A stretch of 64,000 nt of DNA from Rotaria sp. Silwood1 (GCA_905250075.1 CAJNOP010000666.1:32646-96645); one strand, 5' to 3'. Shown: positions 34,701 to 47,800, counted from the first letter of the stretch. The notes: generated by a model not told the origin, from the letters alone. Numbers and translations are program-made.

Positions 34701-36876
34701 ATATTCGAAAAGAAAACTATTTAATACAAATATAAATATTTGTTAAAAGTAACTTTTCTTTATTAACAATTATTTCCTTTCCGTTGTTAATCCAACATTT
34801 GATATTATATAGTTATAATTTAAAATAAAACAAAAATTTTAATTCATTAAAAAAAAAAAAAAAAAGTTTTATATTAAATAGTAATAATATTTACTTTTTT
34901 TTTTTGTTATAGGTTGAAATCACTTACTCTACATAATTTATATTTAATTCAAACTTTTCCAGAAAATAGTATATGAATTAAGAATATTATTTTTCAATGA
35001 AATTTTTATCTTTATTTATTTTAGTCTATTTTATTGAACGATTACAATCAATATGGTTTGAAAATTGTATTAATATTCATTTTCTACTATCTTCTATTGA
35101 TAAACAATCATTAAAAGTATTCGAATTTAAATTTAATTTCAAAAAAAAAAAAATGTATTTTATATTCTATTGTAGAATATTATAATACGTCATTCAACAT
35201 GTGATTATATTATATTAAAAAATTTTCTTGATCAATTAGATACTGTTCGTTATTTAGATTTAGCTTCATTACAAAGTAAAATATTATTTTTGAAAAAAAT
35301 CTTTAATTTTATTAATTTAAATATTTTTTTGTTTTTTGCTAGTTATTAAATTATCAAATCAAACTAATGAACAATTATATCTTTCATCGAAATTAAAAAC
35401 ATGTAGTCTAAATAGTACAATATTAAAATTCTATTCGTTTTTGCCTCATATATCATTACGTTCAATTGAATTAATTGATATTAATGTTGATATATTATCC
35501 ATGATTCTCAATCAATTTCAATCATTAAAAATAGTGTGTCTTTTGTAAGTCACCATAAAATAGAAAAAATGATCGTTCTAAAAACTTTATACATTTACGA
35601 GGGAACCTCTTCAAGTGTTAATACTCATATTTTTTGCCTATAAGTAAGACTCGATGAGACTAGCAGAAATCCGGAAGGATTTGTCTCCATACACCGTTCT
35701 CTTGGAGTTACGACCTTTGGCAATGAAATTTTGTCCATAAACAGGTCTTATGATCACTAGAATGTTTAGCTAAAATGAACGTTTTCTTGTCGAAATATTG
35801 AGTTTTTAAGAAGCTCGATGTTCTTTGACCTTTGCTTTTGAAATATGATCGTTTCTTGAATATTCAATATCTTGAGAAAGAAATGTTCATTTGAACTGAA
35901 ACTTTTAGGACATTCTAGTTGATCATGAGACATTCTAATCTCATCAAGTCTTACTTATGAACAAAATATAAGCTCGATCGGCGATTAAAATTTGAAGAGA
36001 TTTCCTCATAAAACAGATAAGAAGAGATATGTGAAGCGAAAAATATTTTTACAATCATATTAATATTATTATTCAAATAAATTCACAAAAAATTGCGATC
36101 GAATTAACAAGAATGACTTGTTGAATATAACAAGTTCATCATGATAAATTTTTTGAGTTGAGTTACAATTGATTTAATGACAAATGATATACTCTTCGAA
36201 ATATTTTCTTTTTTCGTTACTCTTATAGATTCAATATGAGTTCAAATAGTTTTTTTTCTCACATAAAATCAAAATCAATTTGAATATTTTTTTATCATTC
36301 AAATCATGTTTCTAAATAATATTTATCATAATTTTAATCTATAATATTCATGTCTTATATATCATGTGAAAAATACATGACAGAAAACAATAAACTAATC
36401 TTATGGGAGAAAGAAACAAAGAATAGGTTAAAACGTGGGTATATGTAAAACGATGCGCATGACAAGATAATGAATGAGGCTTTGGAAACAACATGTACCC
36501 TATTGACCTTACTACGGTCACACCTCTCAATGTCTTTAAAATTACTATGAATATTCTACTTTCAATTTTTATTATTAACTATATCATCTAGAATAATTTT
36601 GAATGATTAATTATAATAATATAATTAAATTTCATAATAAACTTATATTTTCATAAGATTAATCTATTTTTCTTGTTTTGTTTTAGTTTTACAACTAAAA
36701 ATCTTTCATTCTCATCAATAATTAATTATTTTCAACAACATCAATATTTTCAATTATTAATTCATTTTCATTTATTATTTATTGATGATGAACAAAAATT
36801 ATTACCATCAAATATTTTAATTATGCCAATTAAAAATTCTCTATCTTGTTTTCATTATGAAAATCTAATTGAATAG
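31791..36876 (+). CDS. F-box/LRR protein, 439 aa, 6 exons
   Basis: Exons: 31791-32470, 34913-34968, 35025-35116, 35176-35275, 35343-35544, 36687-36876. A clear F-box lies at about residues 17-60 (LPQLPIEIWAHIFSYLKISDLLSIRLVSR). Leucine-rich repeats follow and continue over the junctions: LEQLKYLKISF, then RLKSLTLHNLYL across exon 1-2, TVRYLDLASL, HISLRSIELIDI and QSLKIVCLF. Every junction is in phase and ends at TAG 36876, so the gene spans its 2.4 kb first intron, which contains TMEM267 and a hAT MITE. Intron 5 holds a mariner-like MITE. The protein is a probable SCF substrate receptor with unknown target. An Asn run near residue 122-128 comes from AAT repeats. Confidence 0.8.
32830..32968. 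mobile_element. Short hAT MITE in F-box gene 2, intron 1
   Basis: 139 bp with ends CAGTGTTTTATCTA and TAGATAAATCACTG, flanked by a perfect 8-bp duplication TTTGAACC (32822-32829 and 32969-32976). Same family as 17221-17303 but with an internal partial duplication: the GTGGGC-GGCGCCCA core occurs twice. Confidence 0.9.
33533..34150 (+). CDS. TMEM267: TMEM267-like multipass membrane protein, 205 aa, single exon
   Basis: Matches vertebrate TMEM267 (C5orf28) in length and motifs: SDN.VH (here TDNLIHG), FIDIDHF against the family's VIDVDHFF, RPFLHNS against RPFLHCS, and HHLRDAQRRGL against HHIRDGIRHGL, then a GKTSPLP-like GETSPIN. Four or five hydrophobic segments are visible (about residues 7-25, 50-75, 76-90, 110-155, 168-195). 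The conserved His/Asp residues suggest relation to membrane-bound metal-dependent hydrolases, but the function is unknown. A strong acceptor, TTTTTCTTCCAG, lies 10 nt upstream of the start. The whole gene sits in intron 1 of F-box gene 2, on the same strand. Confidence 0.85.
   Translation: MSRLRSILLINGLNLFSLCIVSLVGDCLCFGRPLTIYTIQNMYLRSLTDNLIHGLVSVFATSFLFGWTQYSLLIIAFLSGCFIDIDHFIEIRSLSLNSVLHNQRQDRPFLHNSLLLLIITLIVYIFEYFLYRNQYSYYSIIFFLGWSTHHLRDAQRRGLTLLPLGETSPINNYLLIICFILITIKLIHMFIFNIQSVSFVNDSIV
35598..36008. mobile_element. Mariner-like MITE with CGAGG ends, F-box gene 2 intron 5
   Basis: Left end TA-CGAGGGAACCTCTTC and right end GAAGAGATTTCCTCA-TA are inverted, and the arms share long blocks with the outer part of the element at 11271-12323 (GCTCGATCGGCGA, AATGAACGTT). 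TA lies at both borders (35596-35597, 36009-36010). Unlike the dymeclin copy it has no nested insertion. Confidence 0.75.
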
Positions 36877-37203
36877 AATATACATATATATATTCAATAA
36901 ATATCTTTTACATAAATGAGCACGTTTGTTTTTTATTTTTTTTAATCTCTCAAGAATTATCTTCTTTGCTTTGTTGTTTTTTTTTTAAAAAATAAATAAA
37001 CAAACAAACAAACACGCACACGCGCACAAGGAAGAAAAGAAAGAACAAAAAAAAAAAAAGAAAACTGTTGAAACACCTTTGTTTTTGTAGTTTTTTTTTT
37101 TTTTTTTTTCTTTTTTTGTTTGTTTGCTTTGTATAAGTTTTTGAAAAAAACGAAAGAAAAGGAAAGAAAGAAAGAAAGAAAGAGGAAAAAAAAAGAAACA
37201 CAT
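36877..37203. other. Convergent 3' spacer with low-complexity tracts
   Basis: Between the F-box gene 2 stop and the MED26 stop. It contains long T and A runs, AAAC and GAAA tandem words, and a CACACG tract. The minus-strand frames here are Phe/Lys low-complexity artefacts. Confidence 0.7.
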
Positions 37204-39964
37204 CTACATATCCATCGTCGGTTGTTGTACGACTAGTTCATCAAGTACGAGATCAAAGTCAAGTGGACAATCAATAAATGGTAAAGCAATAAGACCAAAT
37301 GGTTGATCAAGTTTATCAACTGTTGTCAATGATATTTGTTTTGATTCAGATTTTATATTTAATTCTTTAGTCCTTTCACGTTCATAAACAAAAGCAAGTT
37401 GTTCAATAGGTGCTAATAATAAATCAGGTCTTGCTTCTAATTCTCTTTTATCATGTTCAGCTAATATACGTTTACGATGAGCTTCAACAAGTTCAGCAAC
37501 TGTATTATATGATGAACATATTATTGACATATCAGGTGATAATGGTGTTGACTGTTCGATATTAAATGTTTGAATTTGTTGTTGTTGTTGTGATGGTGAT
37601 GATAAATTTTTATCTTTTCTTCGACGTTTCTTTTTTGGAATGACAGGTATAGATGATGGTGGTTCTGGAATGTTTGTAGAAAGAGGCCAAGATGTCGTAC
37701 TTATTATCGATGATGATGATGATGATGATGGAGAAACAGGTGAACCACCAGCACTACTACCATTTTCCCAATTTGTATTTGTTGATGATGGACGTCGTAC
37801 AAGTCCTCCTGGTGGACGTTTTGATGATGAACCGGTTGATAATGTTGAATTGCTAGGAGATATAACATTTGGAAGAGTAGAAAATGATAATTGTTTTTGA
37901 TAATTAGTACTACAACAACAAAAAAAAAACGATTATATTTATTTTCAAATTTTTTTACAATTAATCCACGTATAAAATAGCAATTTTTATTGTCTTATTA
38001 TTTACAAAAATTAATCAACAATAACTAAATAGATTTTATTAATCGATATATTCTATATGAACTTCAACAAAAGTTAAATCATATAATCATTGAAGTTTAT
38101 TTAATTTAAGTTAGTTACTATTGTAAAAAGAAAGTTGTAAATTGAATTTGGAGAAAAAAAAAAACAATGTCCTATATTAAAAACTTTGTTTTAGTAAGTT
38201 TTATGAAATCAATACTATTGAAAATTATAGAAGAATTTGTAAAAATAAGTTATAGTCAATGCAGAAAAAAACGAATATTTTATTTAAACTTACAATTCAA
38301 ATTAATCTTAAATACTATTATTATACATTGTACTTTTTTTTTTGTGTCTGTTGCTATGGAAACATATCTAAAATGATTTTCTGACTTTGATTTACTATTT
38401 TTCTTTGAAAAATTAATGAAAAAATTCTACAATTTTTAGCAAAAAAAGAAAAAGTTTGATGTCATTTTCAATTCAATCTCACTATAAATAAAAAAAAAAA
38501 CCACAATTTTTTTGTTTTTCAATAATCAATCTATAATAAGAAAAGTACAGATATGATTATATCATATAAATTATTAATTATAAATAATAATAAAAATTTA
38601 GTGAACAGATTGCAAAACAAAGAGTCTCTATATATTTCTTTAATATTAAACATGAACAAGACCTGGATGATGTCTGTCTCGTTCATATGTCTAATAATGT
38701 TTTTTGTCTATCCTTTAATTTTTCTACGTATGACTACACATAAATCATAACTTCAATTATCGTATGAATATTTATCTTTCGATAAAAAAAAAAAAAAAAA
38801 AGTAATTTATAATTAAAGTTATATGTATTCATATGTAGAAAAAAAAAAGCTAAGATAATATTTGAAAATTTTATTTATTTTTATGAACTAATGAAATTTA
38901 TACTTAAAAAAAAATAATAATCTATTATAGTAAAATAAAGATATTAATTTAATAATTACTTGATATTTGAATTCGTTATATCTCTTCCATGATGTAACGC
39001 TGAATAATCAACTTTTCCTTTTTCATGTAAACTTTCATCAATAATTTGATTTTGTAAAATAGCATTAACTGTTGGTGTTTGTGTTGATAAAACATCAGGT
39101 TGATTCATTTGCATTTCCATAAGTAATTGTTGAGTTGTTTTTAATCTAGGTAAACTACTTATTGATTCAATTAAATTAATAGGTGATGATATTGATGATG
39201 ATGATGATGATGGTGCTGGTGGTGATGTTATTGGTATATCAATTTGAGCTTTTCGTCGTTTAGTTGATAAACCATTTATTTCAGAATCATGTTTACGTTT
39301 TATTTGTGTTGTATTATTAATATCATTATTATTACTATTTGTTGTTATTGATGGATTTATTTTAACTTTAAGTATTAAACGAGGTTTGTCTGATGGAGGA
39401 GATTTTGATTCATAAATTTCACCATTTGTTATAGGAATAGATGATGATGATGATGATGATAACGGTGGAATAGATGATGATAAGGGACTATTACTATCAG
39501 TTTGTGATGTATTAAGTAAACCTTGCCATGATCGTAAAAGTTTTTTAGCACGTTGAGCTATTTCAATTATAGATTGTGGATGATCTGCTGTTGATTTAGC
39601 ACTTTTTTTTCGTGCATCAATTTTTTGTCGAATTGTATTTATTTCTCGACCAAGACGAGTTGTCTAGATGAAATAAAAAAGAAAGAATTTGTTTTTTTTT
39701 TTTTGTATTAGTCAAAAAAAAAAAAAAGACAAAATCAACAAACTTGTAATTGATCTCTAGTTATTTGAATTTTTTCTAATTGAGAAATAATATCCAAGAC
39801 AAGTTCAGGATTTGTAACCTAAAGAAAATTGTATTTTTTTTTGGTTTTTTTTTTTATGTTTTATTTAAATAAATTTAGAAAAAAACATTTACATTATAAT
39901 CAGCATCAACGGCGCTCAATAAACTATTTTTGAGCGTTTCAAGCGATGACGAATCACTTTGCAT
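37204..39964 (-). CDS. MED26: Mediator complex subunit 26, 518 aa, 4 exons
   Basis: MED26 links Mediator to elongation factors through its TFIIS N-terminal (LW) domain. Exons, high to low: 39964-39893, 39818-39744, 39663-38960, 37909-37204. The LW domain (about residues 8-95) is clear: LVLDIISQLEKIQITRDQL, TTRLGREINTIRQK and AQRAKKLLRSWQ align with the human LEVISSLEKYPITKEAL, TRLGKLINDVRKK and AKRAKKLLRSWQ. A long disordered middle with Ser runs (from TCA repeats), Pro/Ser stretches and KKKRRRK follows. The C-terminal TVAELVEAHRKRIL and IALPFIDCP are weaker matches to the human end. All four exons are in phase. The 1,050-nt intron 3 shows no recognised element. It converges with F-box gene 2. 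Confidence 0.88.
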
Positions 39965-40737
39965 TGAGTATTAATTTTATTTTGAATAGTTTATTTTTTT
40001 TTTGTTCAAATAATTTAATAAACAAAAAAAAAAAAGGAAAGAAAAGAAAACAATCAAATTGAATATTTTTGTTTAACCATCATATTTAATAAATCATAAC
40101 AATTTAATCATATATTTATATATCAATGTCCTTCATTCTTTTGTTATTTTTAATATGTACATTATTCAACAGAGATCAATATGAATAGGAATAATAAATA
40201 ACACAATAAACAAGAAAAACAAAAATGAAAAAATTTTGGTTTTAATACAAGAGAAGATAAATAATCGATCTACAAATAAGAGACTAGACTATATAGATGT
40301 TATGCGAAATTCAACTGAAATGAATTGCTCTGTTCTGTATTTATTCCTTTTGCTTTTGCTTGCCCTTATATGTTGTAATAATTGGTTCGAGATGAATCAC
40401 AAATGGGAAATATTTGTTAAACCTCTGCAATATAGATAATTTTCTATTGGTTATTGTTATTGTGCAAGTTTTTCAAAAGAAAATTTATCATATAGATGTC
40501 GTACATAGATGGTTTTGACAAAAATTTTTTTATTATATGAATTTATTTAAAAAATTAAATAAACTTATATATAAAATTTTGAAATAATTAGCAAAAATAT
40601 TTAATAGATTTTTGATTAAGATTAATCGAATAAATATCATTACAAATTAAGTTAATTTATACATTCTAGTTTACTAGGAAAATGTATATGATTGAATTGA
40701 AATATATTAAGTTCTGCTCTATCAGATATTCATGATG
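39965..40737. other. Upstream region of MED26, no gene seen
   Basis: AT-rich. The 67-codon frame at 40236-40439 has one hydrophobic stretch but no supporting context. Confidence 0.5.
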
Positions 40738-40880
40738 TATCGTAGGCTTATCGCCCGTTAGGGCCAACCAATGTACGGATTAGTTTCTTCCATATTCGTC
40801 GGTCTCAGGGGCGGCGCGAAGAGGTCAGAACGGGGAGGTTACTCACCGCTCGCGCCGCACCTGGTCGGTTTTGCTTCAGA
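40738..40880. other. GC-rich island of unknown origin
   Basis: About 140 bp with many CG dinucleotides (GGCGGCGCGAAG, CCGCTCGCGCCGC) within strongly AT-rich DNA. There are no inverted ends or tandem repeats. It may be a fragment of a retroelement or another transposon, but I cannot assign it. Confidence 0.4.
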
Positions 40881-40941
40881 TGAAACAGATCTTGTTCGCT
40901 GTATCTACATCAATCTTTGATGTCGTCCAGTCATTCTCTAC

Positions 40942-41137
40942 CAGTGGCGGATCTTGGATTTTGCCAAAGTGAGGGGAGCTACTTTTTTTTGAAGCAGTAA
41001 GAAGTATAGATTAGTGCGAATGGAATTATCTTTGTGAGGCTTCTATGTTGGTTAGGGAAGGGTTAAATTACATAGTAAGTTTTACGTGACGTAATCGCTT
41101 TGAAACTTCAATCGCCGAACTGCTAGATCCGCCACTG
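40942..41137. mobile_element. hAT MITE in the MED26-KRI1 spacer
   Basis: 196 bp with ends CAGTGGCGGATCTTGG and (inverted) CAGTGGCGGATCTAGC, flanked by TTCTCTAC (40934-40941) and TTCTGTAC (41138-41145), a 7 of 8 target duplication. It shares the CAGTGGCG start with the element at 16689. Confidence 0.8.
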
Positions 41138-41591
41138 TTCTGTACATGGACGTCCTCTTCAAGATTTTTCATCTATCTTTGCAAATGTTGTATGTTTTAT
41201 CAGTCTGTTATCGTCCATTCTACAGATATGGTTGAATAGTCTTAATTTTCTTTTTTTTTTTATTATGTCTACTAGTTTCTTCTTTCTTATATCTTCATTT
41301 CATGAGATATTCAACTCAATAAAATATTTCATTCTCTATATCGAAATTGAAGATCTACTGATTCATAGAATTCATTTGATTTGAAAATAGCGCAAACCTT
41401 TGCGGAATTAAAAATGTGAAATACGATATAACTGCTGTTTCAAATCTTTTAAAAACTGTGCTTTTCAATATAGGTTGGAGTATATTTCTTCACCATGAAG
41501 TACTTTACATTATATAGTTCAAACAGGATAATATTCCACATATTCTCTAATCATATGTTAGTTATACATTATCTGATTGTTGCTTAAAGTC

Positions 41592-41713
41592 TTCTATCAC
41601 AGTCTGTGGTTTGTATAAGGCTGTCTGTCACGTCTGTGATCGACCGTTGTTAAGGATGTCTGTCATGTCTGTGACAAGCCGTTTTTAACGTGTCTGTCAC
41701 GTCTGGGGGGGTA
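41592..41713 (+). repeat. Degenerate ~35-bp tandem repeat, TGTCTGTCACGTCTG motif
   Basis: TGTCTGTCA-(C/T)GTCTGTG recurs at about 41624, 41659 and 41691, with a more diverged unit before. The spacing of 32-36 bp and the conserved core suggest a short minisatellite. Confidence 0.6.
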
Positions 41714-43190
41714 GTGGGTGCAAATTTCTACCCCTATACACTTCAACACTCTCTTTTAGATCGTGTTTCACAATAGTCATAATTGCGGAGCACGAATTTT
41801 GATAGTCTTATCATAATATTTATACAAGAAAAAAAACAACGACTAAATTACCAATTCGATAGGAAAAAAAAATTATCAAATACTTTCTTATGACTAAAAA
41901 CAAAAATCATTCTCTATTTTAAGATATGAATGAATAATAAAAATTTTACCAATACAGTCATATTTGTGTTAAAATGTGGAAGTCCCGTTTTTTTCAACTT
42001 CATTACTTTAATACAGAATAGGTTAAGCGAAAACCATTAAGAACCGGTAATTTCTCTTCACGAATAATTGATTGTTAGATAAACGTGTTGTCGTATTTAT
42101 TTTTGCATTTTGAGCAGAAATTTTTATTTCTTTTATTTTACTTGGATCCACTACCCATATTGCAAACATTAGGATATGGGTGTGGTTAACCGCAAATTAA
42201 TCAGTTATGATTACTGGTAAACTACAGGTAGCAACAGCAAAAAAGAAGTCATGCGATAATTGTAAAGAGTACCATATTCTTGTTTTTCATAGATTCAAAA
42301 AAATCTAATAACCTATTTTAGTGTAAAAATTATATCTGTGCTCATTTAATAGCAAAATGAACATGAAAACTAAATCAAAACTAGATGTCGCTGCAAAAGT
42401 ACTTTCTTTTTTTGTAGAGATCATGTTTCGTGCCATTCTCAGATGATGCTTAAGGACATATAAATTTAATAGTTATGATTATATTTATCTTGGGATCTTG
42501 ACAGACAGAAGCCAGTTACAGATGAACTGGTTCGTCAATTGTAACTAATGAAGCATTAAAAAAAAGAAGGTCTAAATAAAAGCTAGGTCAGAAGACATGT
42601 TCATAGTGTGTTGGTTTTCCAGGCGAATTCCGCTTATCGACATTATTTCATACAAAATGAAATTGTAAAAATAATCTAGAGCAATTCAAAAATTTCTTTA
42701 AATTTGATAGCAAATAGAAGCGATTGACTTTATCCGAAAAAATTAAGAGTAAACCGCAATTAACTAACGGTTTATCATGATAAATGAAGTCAGTAACCGG
42801 ATGGTAAAATCATAAGAAAACGTCAGTTTTTAAGCATAGGTATTCTTATTATTCTAACTATTGATTTAACTAAAAATAAACTTTTTGTATACATCTATAA
42901 CAGTTATACTGTATGAATTATTACTTTGTTAATTATTCGCATAGATTAAAACATCTTGAACACACTTCATAGTTAAAAATTAGTAAATGAAAAGTTTCCT
43001 AACAATCAATTTGACTAAAATGAAACGAAATTTGAAAAATTCATCGAAGTATTCTTATAGAAAAAAAATTGACATTGACTTTCATGGACGATCTATTTAA
43101 TATTTCGACTTTACTTTAAGTAATTGTTAATTACTCTTGACTTTTAGAATAATAGTAAAAATAAATTCTTGGAACATAAATTTTATGTCC
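41714..43190. other. Gene-poor stretch
   Basis: No credible exon. The phrase TTTTAGATCGT-TTCACAAT near 41754 recurs near 29667, a hint of an old dispersed repeat. Confidence 0.4.
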
Positions 43191-43196
43191 CAATCT

Positions 43197-43642
43197 CAAG
43201 CAGACAAACATTTTTAAAAACGCGTTTAAACGCACAAAAAAGGGCTTAAAATCCATAAAAAGTGGACGTGTTTGGCTCATAATCGTGGTTCCCGACTGTC
43301 AGCGAAAAACGACCACTTTTTGCCCTTTTTGTGCGTTTTCAGCAAAAACACACTTGTAAACTCGTATAAACGCAATAAAAAGAACATAAAAAGTAGTTAT
43401 CTTTTTCCTTTTCGTGAGCTGTGATTATGATTTATAAATATGAAAAAGATGACAACTTTTTATGATCGTCCTATGCGTTTACACTCGTTTATCACCGTTT
43501 TTTTGGCTGAAAGGGCAAAAAGTGATCGTTTTTCGCTGACAGTCGGGAACCGCGATTGTTAACCAAACACGTTCAGTTTTGATGGATTTTAAGTTCTTTT
43601 TTTATGCGTTTAAACACGTTTTTGAAAATGTATTTCTGCTTG
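43197..43642. mobile_element. Inverted-repeat element with CAAGCAG ends
   Basis: Arms of about 150 bp pair in inverted orientation: CAAGCAGA...ACGCGTTTAAACGC on the left and GCGTTTAAACACG...CTGCTTG on the right, plus GACTGTCAGCGAAAAACGA against TCGTTTTTCGCTGACAGTC. The loop is about 43345-43500. Superfamily and target duplication are not clear. Confidence 0.75.
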
Positions 43643-44880
43643 GGTAGTCAAAGAATATACTCTCGTAAATATAAGGTTAGTAATACAGTCATTTATAATG
43701 ATCGTGTTATAACGACTCAATATGACATTAAAATGACTGTTTACAGTCATTTTCAGACAATTGACTGTGATCTGTAATGATTTTTGAGATTAGTTAAGGA
43801 AAAACGAGGATGTTTTATTTCAACTAAACACAAATCATTGGTATGCCCTCACAAAAAAATGTTTCCGTTGTTAAATATTTCGTATGTTATATACACTACT
43901 TATGAGTGTATATGCGAAGACAGAAAACATTGTATTACACTATCCATAAGATATTCTTAAATCAATACTCTAATTATTTTAGTACTTCAATAAAGATGAT
44001 TATCGATGACGTAGTGACAAACATCAATCGATTGAAATGATTTTCTATATTTATTTAATGCAATCAGATCAATTCTGAGATAGTATCATATGGATTGATA
44101 ATATAATATTCAGTTTGTTAGGATCATATGGAAAATAAATTAATATAGCGTAAGATTGGTGAAGAACTTCCATTTGAATCTATTATATCAAGAGTGCAAC
44201 AAGGCGATTGAAATTTGAAAATTTAATGATGTATGAGCAGAAAAGGATCAGATGATTTATTTTTTTTTTGAGTGATAAAGTATTTCAAAATATTTTCTCG
44301 AAACATTCAGTTTTTATATTTATCAAAAGTTTATCTATATCAGAAAAAAATTATTTTACAACTGATTTAAATTCGATAGAATATTTATCGAATTATATTA
44401 AACACGATATTAATGTCCTCATCCATCTCAAGATAATACTTAACATCTTTGAACAATATAAAATTTTTGTTTGCTATTTTAACAATAAAGTACTGAAAAA
44501 TTTTTCTTATTTTCGATTTTCTTATTAAACATACTTCAAAATAAAGACTCAGAGTTATTAAACAGCTAATTCAATAGTATCACAGTAGAAAAAACGTACG
44601 ACTTATTCTTCTTGTATTTATTAGGTTTATCATTAAATTTTTCCAACTCATAAAGCAATGAAAATATTACCTTTATCAAAATCATATGAATAATTTTTGC
44701 ATATATAAAATATGCATGATTTTCAAAGATTGACCTTTTATTTAATAGACACTCAGTCAATAATTCTGATTTAAATACTAGACAATATGATAGTTATTTT
44801 TGAAATCTTCAAAAAATTTCGTTTTTTTTTTTTGTTGTTGAAGATTGTCATAAAGTTTATTATCTTATCTGAATGTATGT
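43643..44880. other. Intergenic stretch downstream of KRI1
   Basis: The 86-codon frame at 44268-44528 lacks a domain, conserved splice sites or codon support. No repeat was recognised. Confidence 0.45.
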
Positions 44881-47800
44881 TTATTTTTCTTTTTTATTTT
44901 TATTAAAACGAACAAAATTTCGAAAACGTTTTGGATTTAAACCATAAACTTCTAAACGTTCATCGGACATATTCGTTAATAAACGTTGTTCATTTGATAA
45001 GTGTTTCTTTTTACGTTTTTTGTTTTTTGTTGATGATAATGTACCTTCGATAGAGACCAATGCGTTTGAATCATGTTTTTCTTCTTTCGTAAGTTGACTA
45101 AAAAAAAAAAAACATCCAATAGAACAAAAAAAAGTAAAGGAAACTTCCATATTATGATTCGTAACGGCATACGTCACTAAATAAATACCAACGTGTATCG
45201 AAGAAAAAAATAATATACACGTAAAAAGAAAAACATCTATTTTTACCTGTCGTAAAAATTTTTTTTTTCTCTTTCTTCTTTTTTTTTTACATATTTACAT
45301 CTATGCATATTCGCTTATATTCTTTTTTTCTTTGAATTTTATTGATACTATTTCTACCAAAAAAAGACACAATATCTTAAATAAACATCTTATCAGATGA
45401 CAAATACGACTCTACGTCCTATGACAGATCTTATCCATCGAAGATTTCCGAAGACAAGTATTATAAAACCAATAGATTTACATGATTCTTTTGGTATGTT
45501 GAATTAATTATTAATTTAAATATAAAAATTTTTTTTTTTTCTATTTATTTTAAAGAAGATATTTATACTGATGATAATAATCATCAAAATTCATCATCAA
45601 ATATTGATCCATCAAGACAAACAATAACAACAAGTTATCAATCGCATAATACCGTTATATACAGATCAAACAATAATATTAATAATAATCAAATATCATC
45701 AGAAAATATATGTGATAAATCTATATCATCGGCTTATGAATTTTCTTCTCATACTACATATAAAAATTCGATTGGTAGTACTGACATAATTCGTTCACAT
45801 TCTCCTGAACCTTTTAGTAATCAAAAAACTCCATCATTTAAACCAATCGGATTACGTCCGTCATGCTCACTTAACGGTATTTCACGCATTCAATTAGATC
45901 CTAAATTAACTGATGATAGTGGTATATATGCAACACCAGCTACTTCTACACCAATATCATCACCAATATTGTCACCATCTATTCAATATGAAATAGTACC
46001 TATCGTTGGACAACAAAAACGAGTACTAATGGCAAATCGTTATAATTTTGATCAAAAAAAAATAGATGAATATTTAAATCAAAAACTTAAGAAAAATCCA
46101 AAATTGACAAACGTAAGACAAGCAAGTGGACAAAGTTCAGCTGGTAATTCGCCAACTAAACCATTTAAAAATATCTTTTCATTTTTTAAAAAATCTTCAA
46201 AAACTTCTTCTCCTCCTGATGTATTAATTAGTCAACCAATAGTGCGTCATCATTCATCAGCAGATCAAATAACTAAAAATTTTTGAAACAAAACAAAAAA
46301 AATTTCTATAATTTATTTGCAGAGTATATATATAGTAGTGAAGATGCTCAATCTAATGCTTAATTTTCATTAAAATGAAAAAAAACATATGACCTAAATA
46401 AATTGACAATGAAAATCATTGTTATAATGACATGCAATATATTATTACGCATTTCTTTTTTTTTTTGTGTCTATTTGTTTTTATATTCAATAAGCACATA
46501 TGAATAAGATAAAAATTTTTTTTCTTCTTATTAATTATTTTCTATGAACATCATATAAAATAAATTAAAAATTTTTAAATAAAAAGATTAAACTATTTCT
46601 ATGTATTTAGAATACAAATTTTCTATATATATATTACCTTTCATCATTATTATCTTTTTCTTGATAAATACTTGTTAGAATTTTATATTTTTTTTCAATA
46701 TTTTTTGCTTTATTTTTATAAACATGATAATCATGAAGTTCTTCAGTTTTTGAACGATATTGTGATGTTTTTTTTAATGAACACCATGCATTAAGTTCTC
46801 GATCTTCAGCTGCAAGAATCTAAATCAAAAAAAAAACATAATTTTTTTTTTATATATTTTAAATTTATATTTACTTCTTCAATAGTTAAACCAAAATTAT
46901 TTGGTTCAACTTGTCGATATTGAAATCTAACAGGCATATTACCAATAAAATCTTCACAATCAAGTTTATAATATTCATTAAAATATTGTTCAAAAGATTT
47001 TTCTTCTAGAAAATAAACAATAATTTCATTGAATTTTTTTTTTAGGAATTAAAGAAGTGTATGACACAAACTTTTAAGAAAAAATTTTTTTTTGTGTGTG
47101 TATTAAGTCTGAATATAAAAGTTTTTTTTTTTTTTTCAAAATTAGAAAAATATTCTAGCAAAATTTAATGTTACAAGATTTGTCGTGCGGATGATACTAT
47201 AGGAAAAAAAACCTGGCCTTTTTTTTTGTTTTTACAATTGTATAGAACTTGATTTACTTGTCGAATAGTTTTCGAAATATAGGTCTTAAGTATTTAAATT
47301 TCAATCTTTTATGAAGTATGAAAAATTTAATTATTTAGTGTTAGTAGAAAAATTATATTTTGCCAAGTACAATATCTTTGAGAATTAATTTCATGCATAA
47401 AAAATTTATTCAATAGGTTAACATAGGTTTTTTTTTTTTTAAGAAAAAATATCGTTCTCCTGAAGGATAGAGATTTTGTAGATTAATTTAAGCGTGAAGT
47501 TTAACGAACCATAAAAAATAAAGATTTTTATTAAATTATACGTTTTAGCTTCATTAATTTTCAATAAAAATTTGTATGTACAAATGTCCATTCATCAAGT
47601 ATATTATCTTCTAGTTACAAAACAGTCGGATATTGTGCTAAACAAAGATCGCAGTGTTGTAATTTTAATATTCCCTAAACTGAAAGGATAGGGTCCAGGT
47701 ACGTATCGAAGGGGGGGGAGCCCATGGGGTTCGGGCGCCCTCTCAGGACTGAAGACGTCTGTAGGGGGATACAGGTATACGTTTTTTTCCCATGGTGGGC

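Noticed and set aside
36950..37203. Phe/Lys-rich minus-strand frames
   Set aside because: Low-complexity A/T and GAAA tracts between two convergent genes.
40236..40439. 67-codon frame with a hydrophobic stretch
   Set aside because: Isolated, with no splice partners or conserved motif.
44268..44528. 86-codon frame before KRI1
   Set aside because: AT-rich composition alone explains it; no homology or gene structure.
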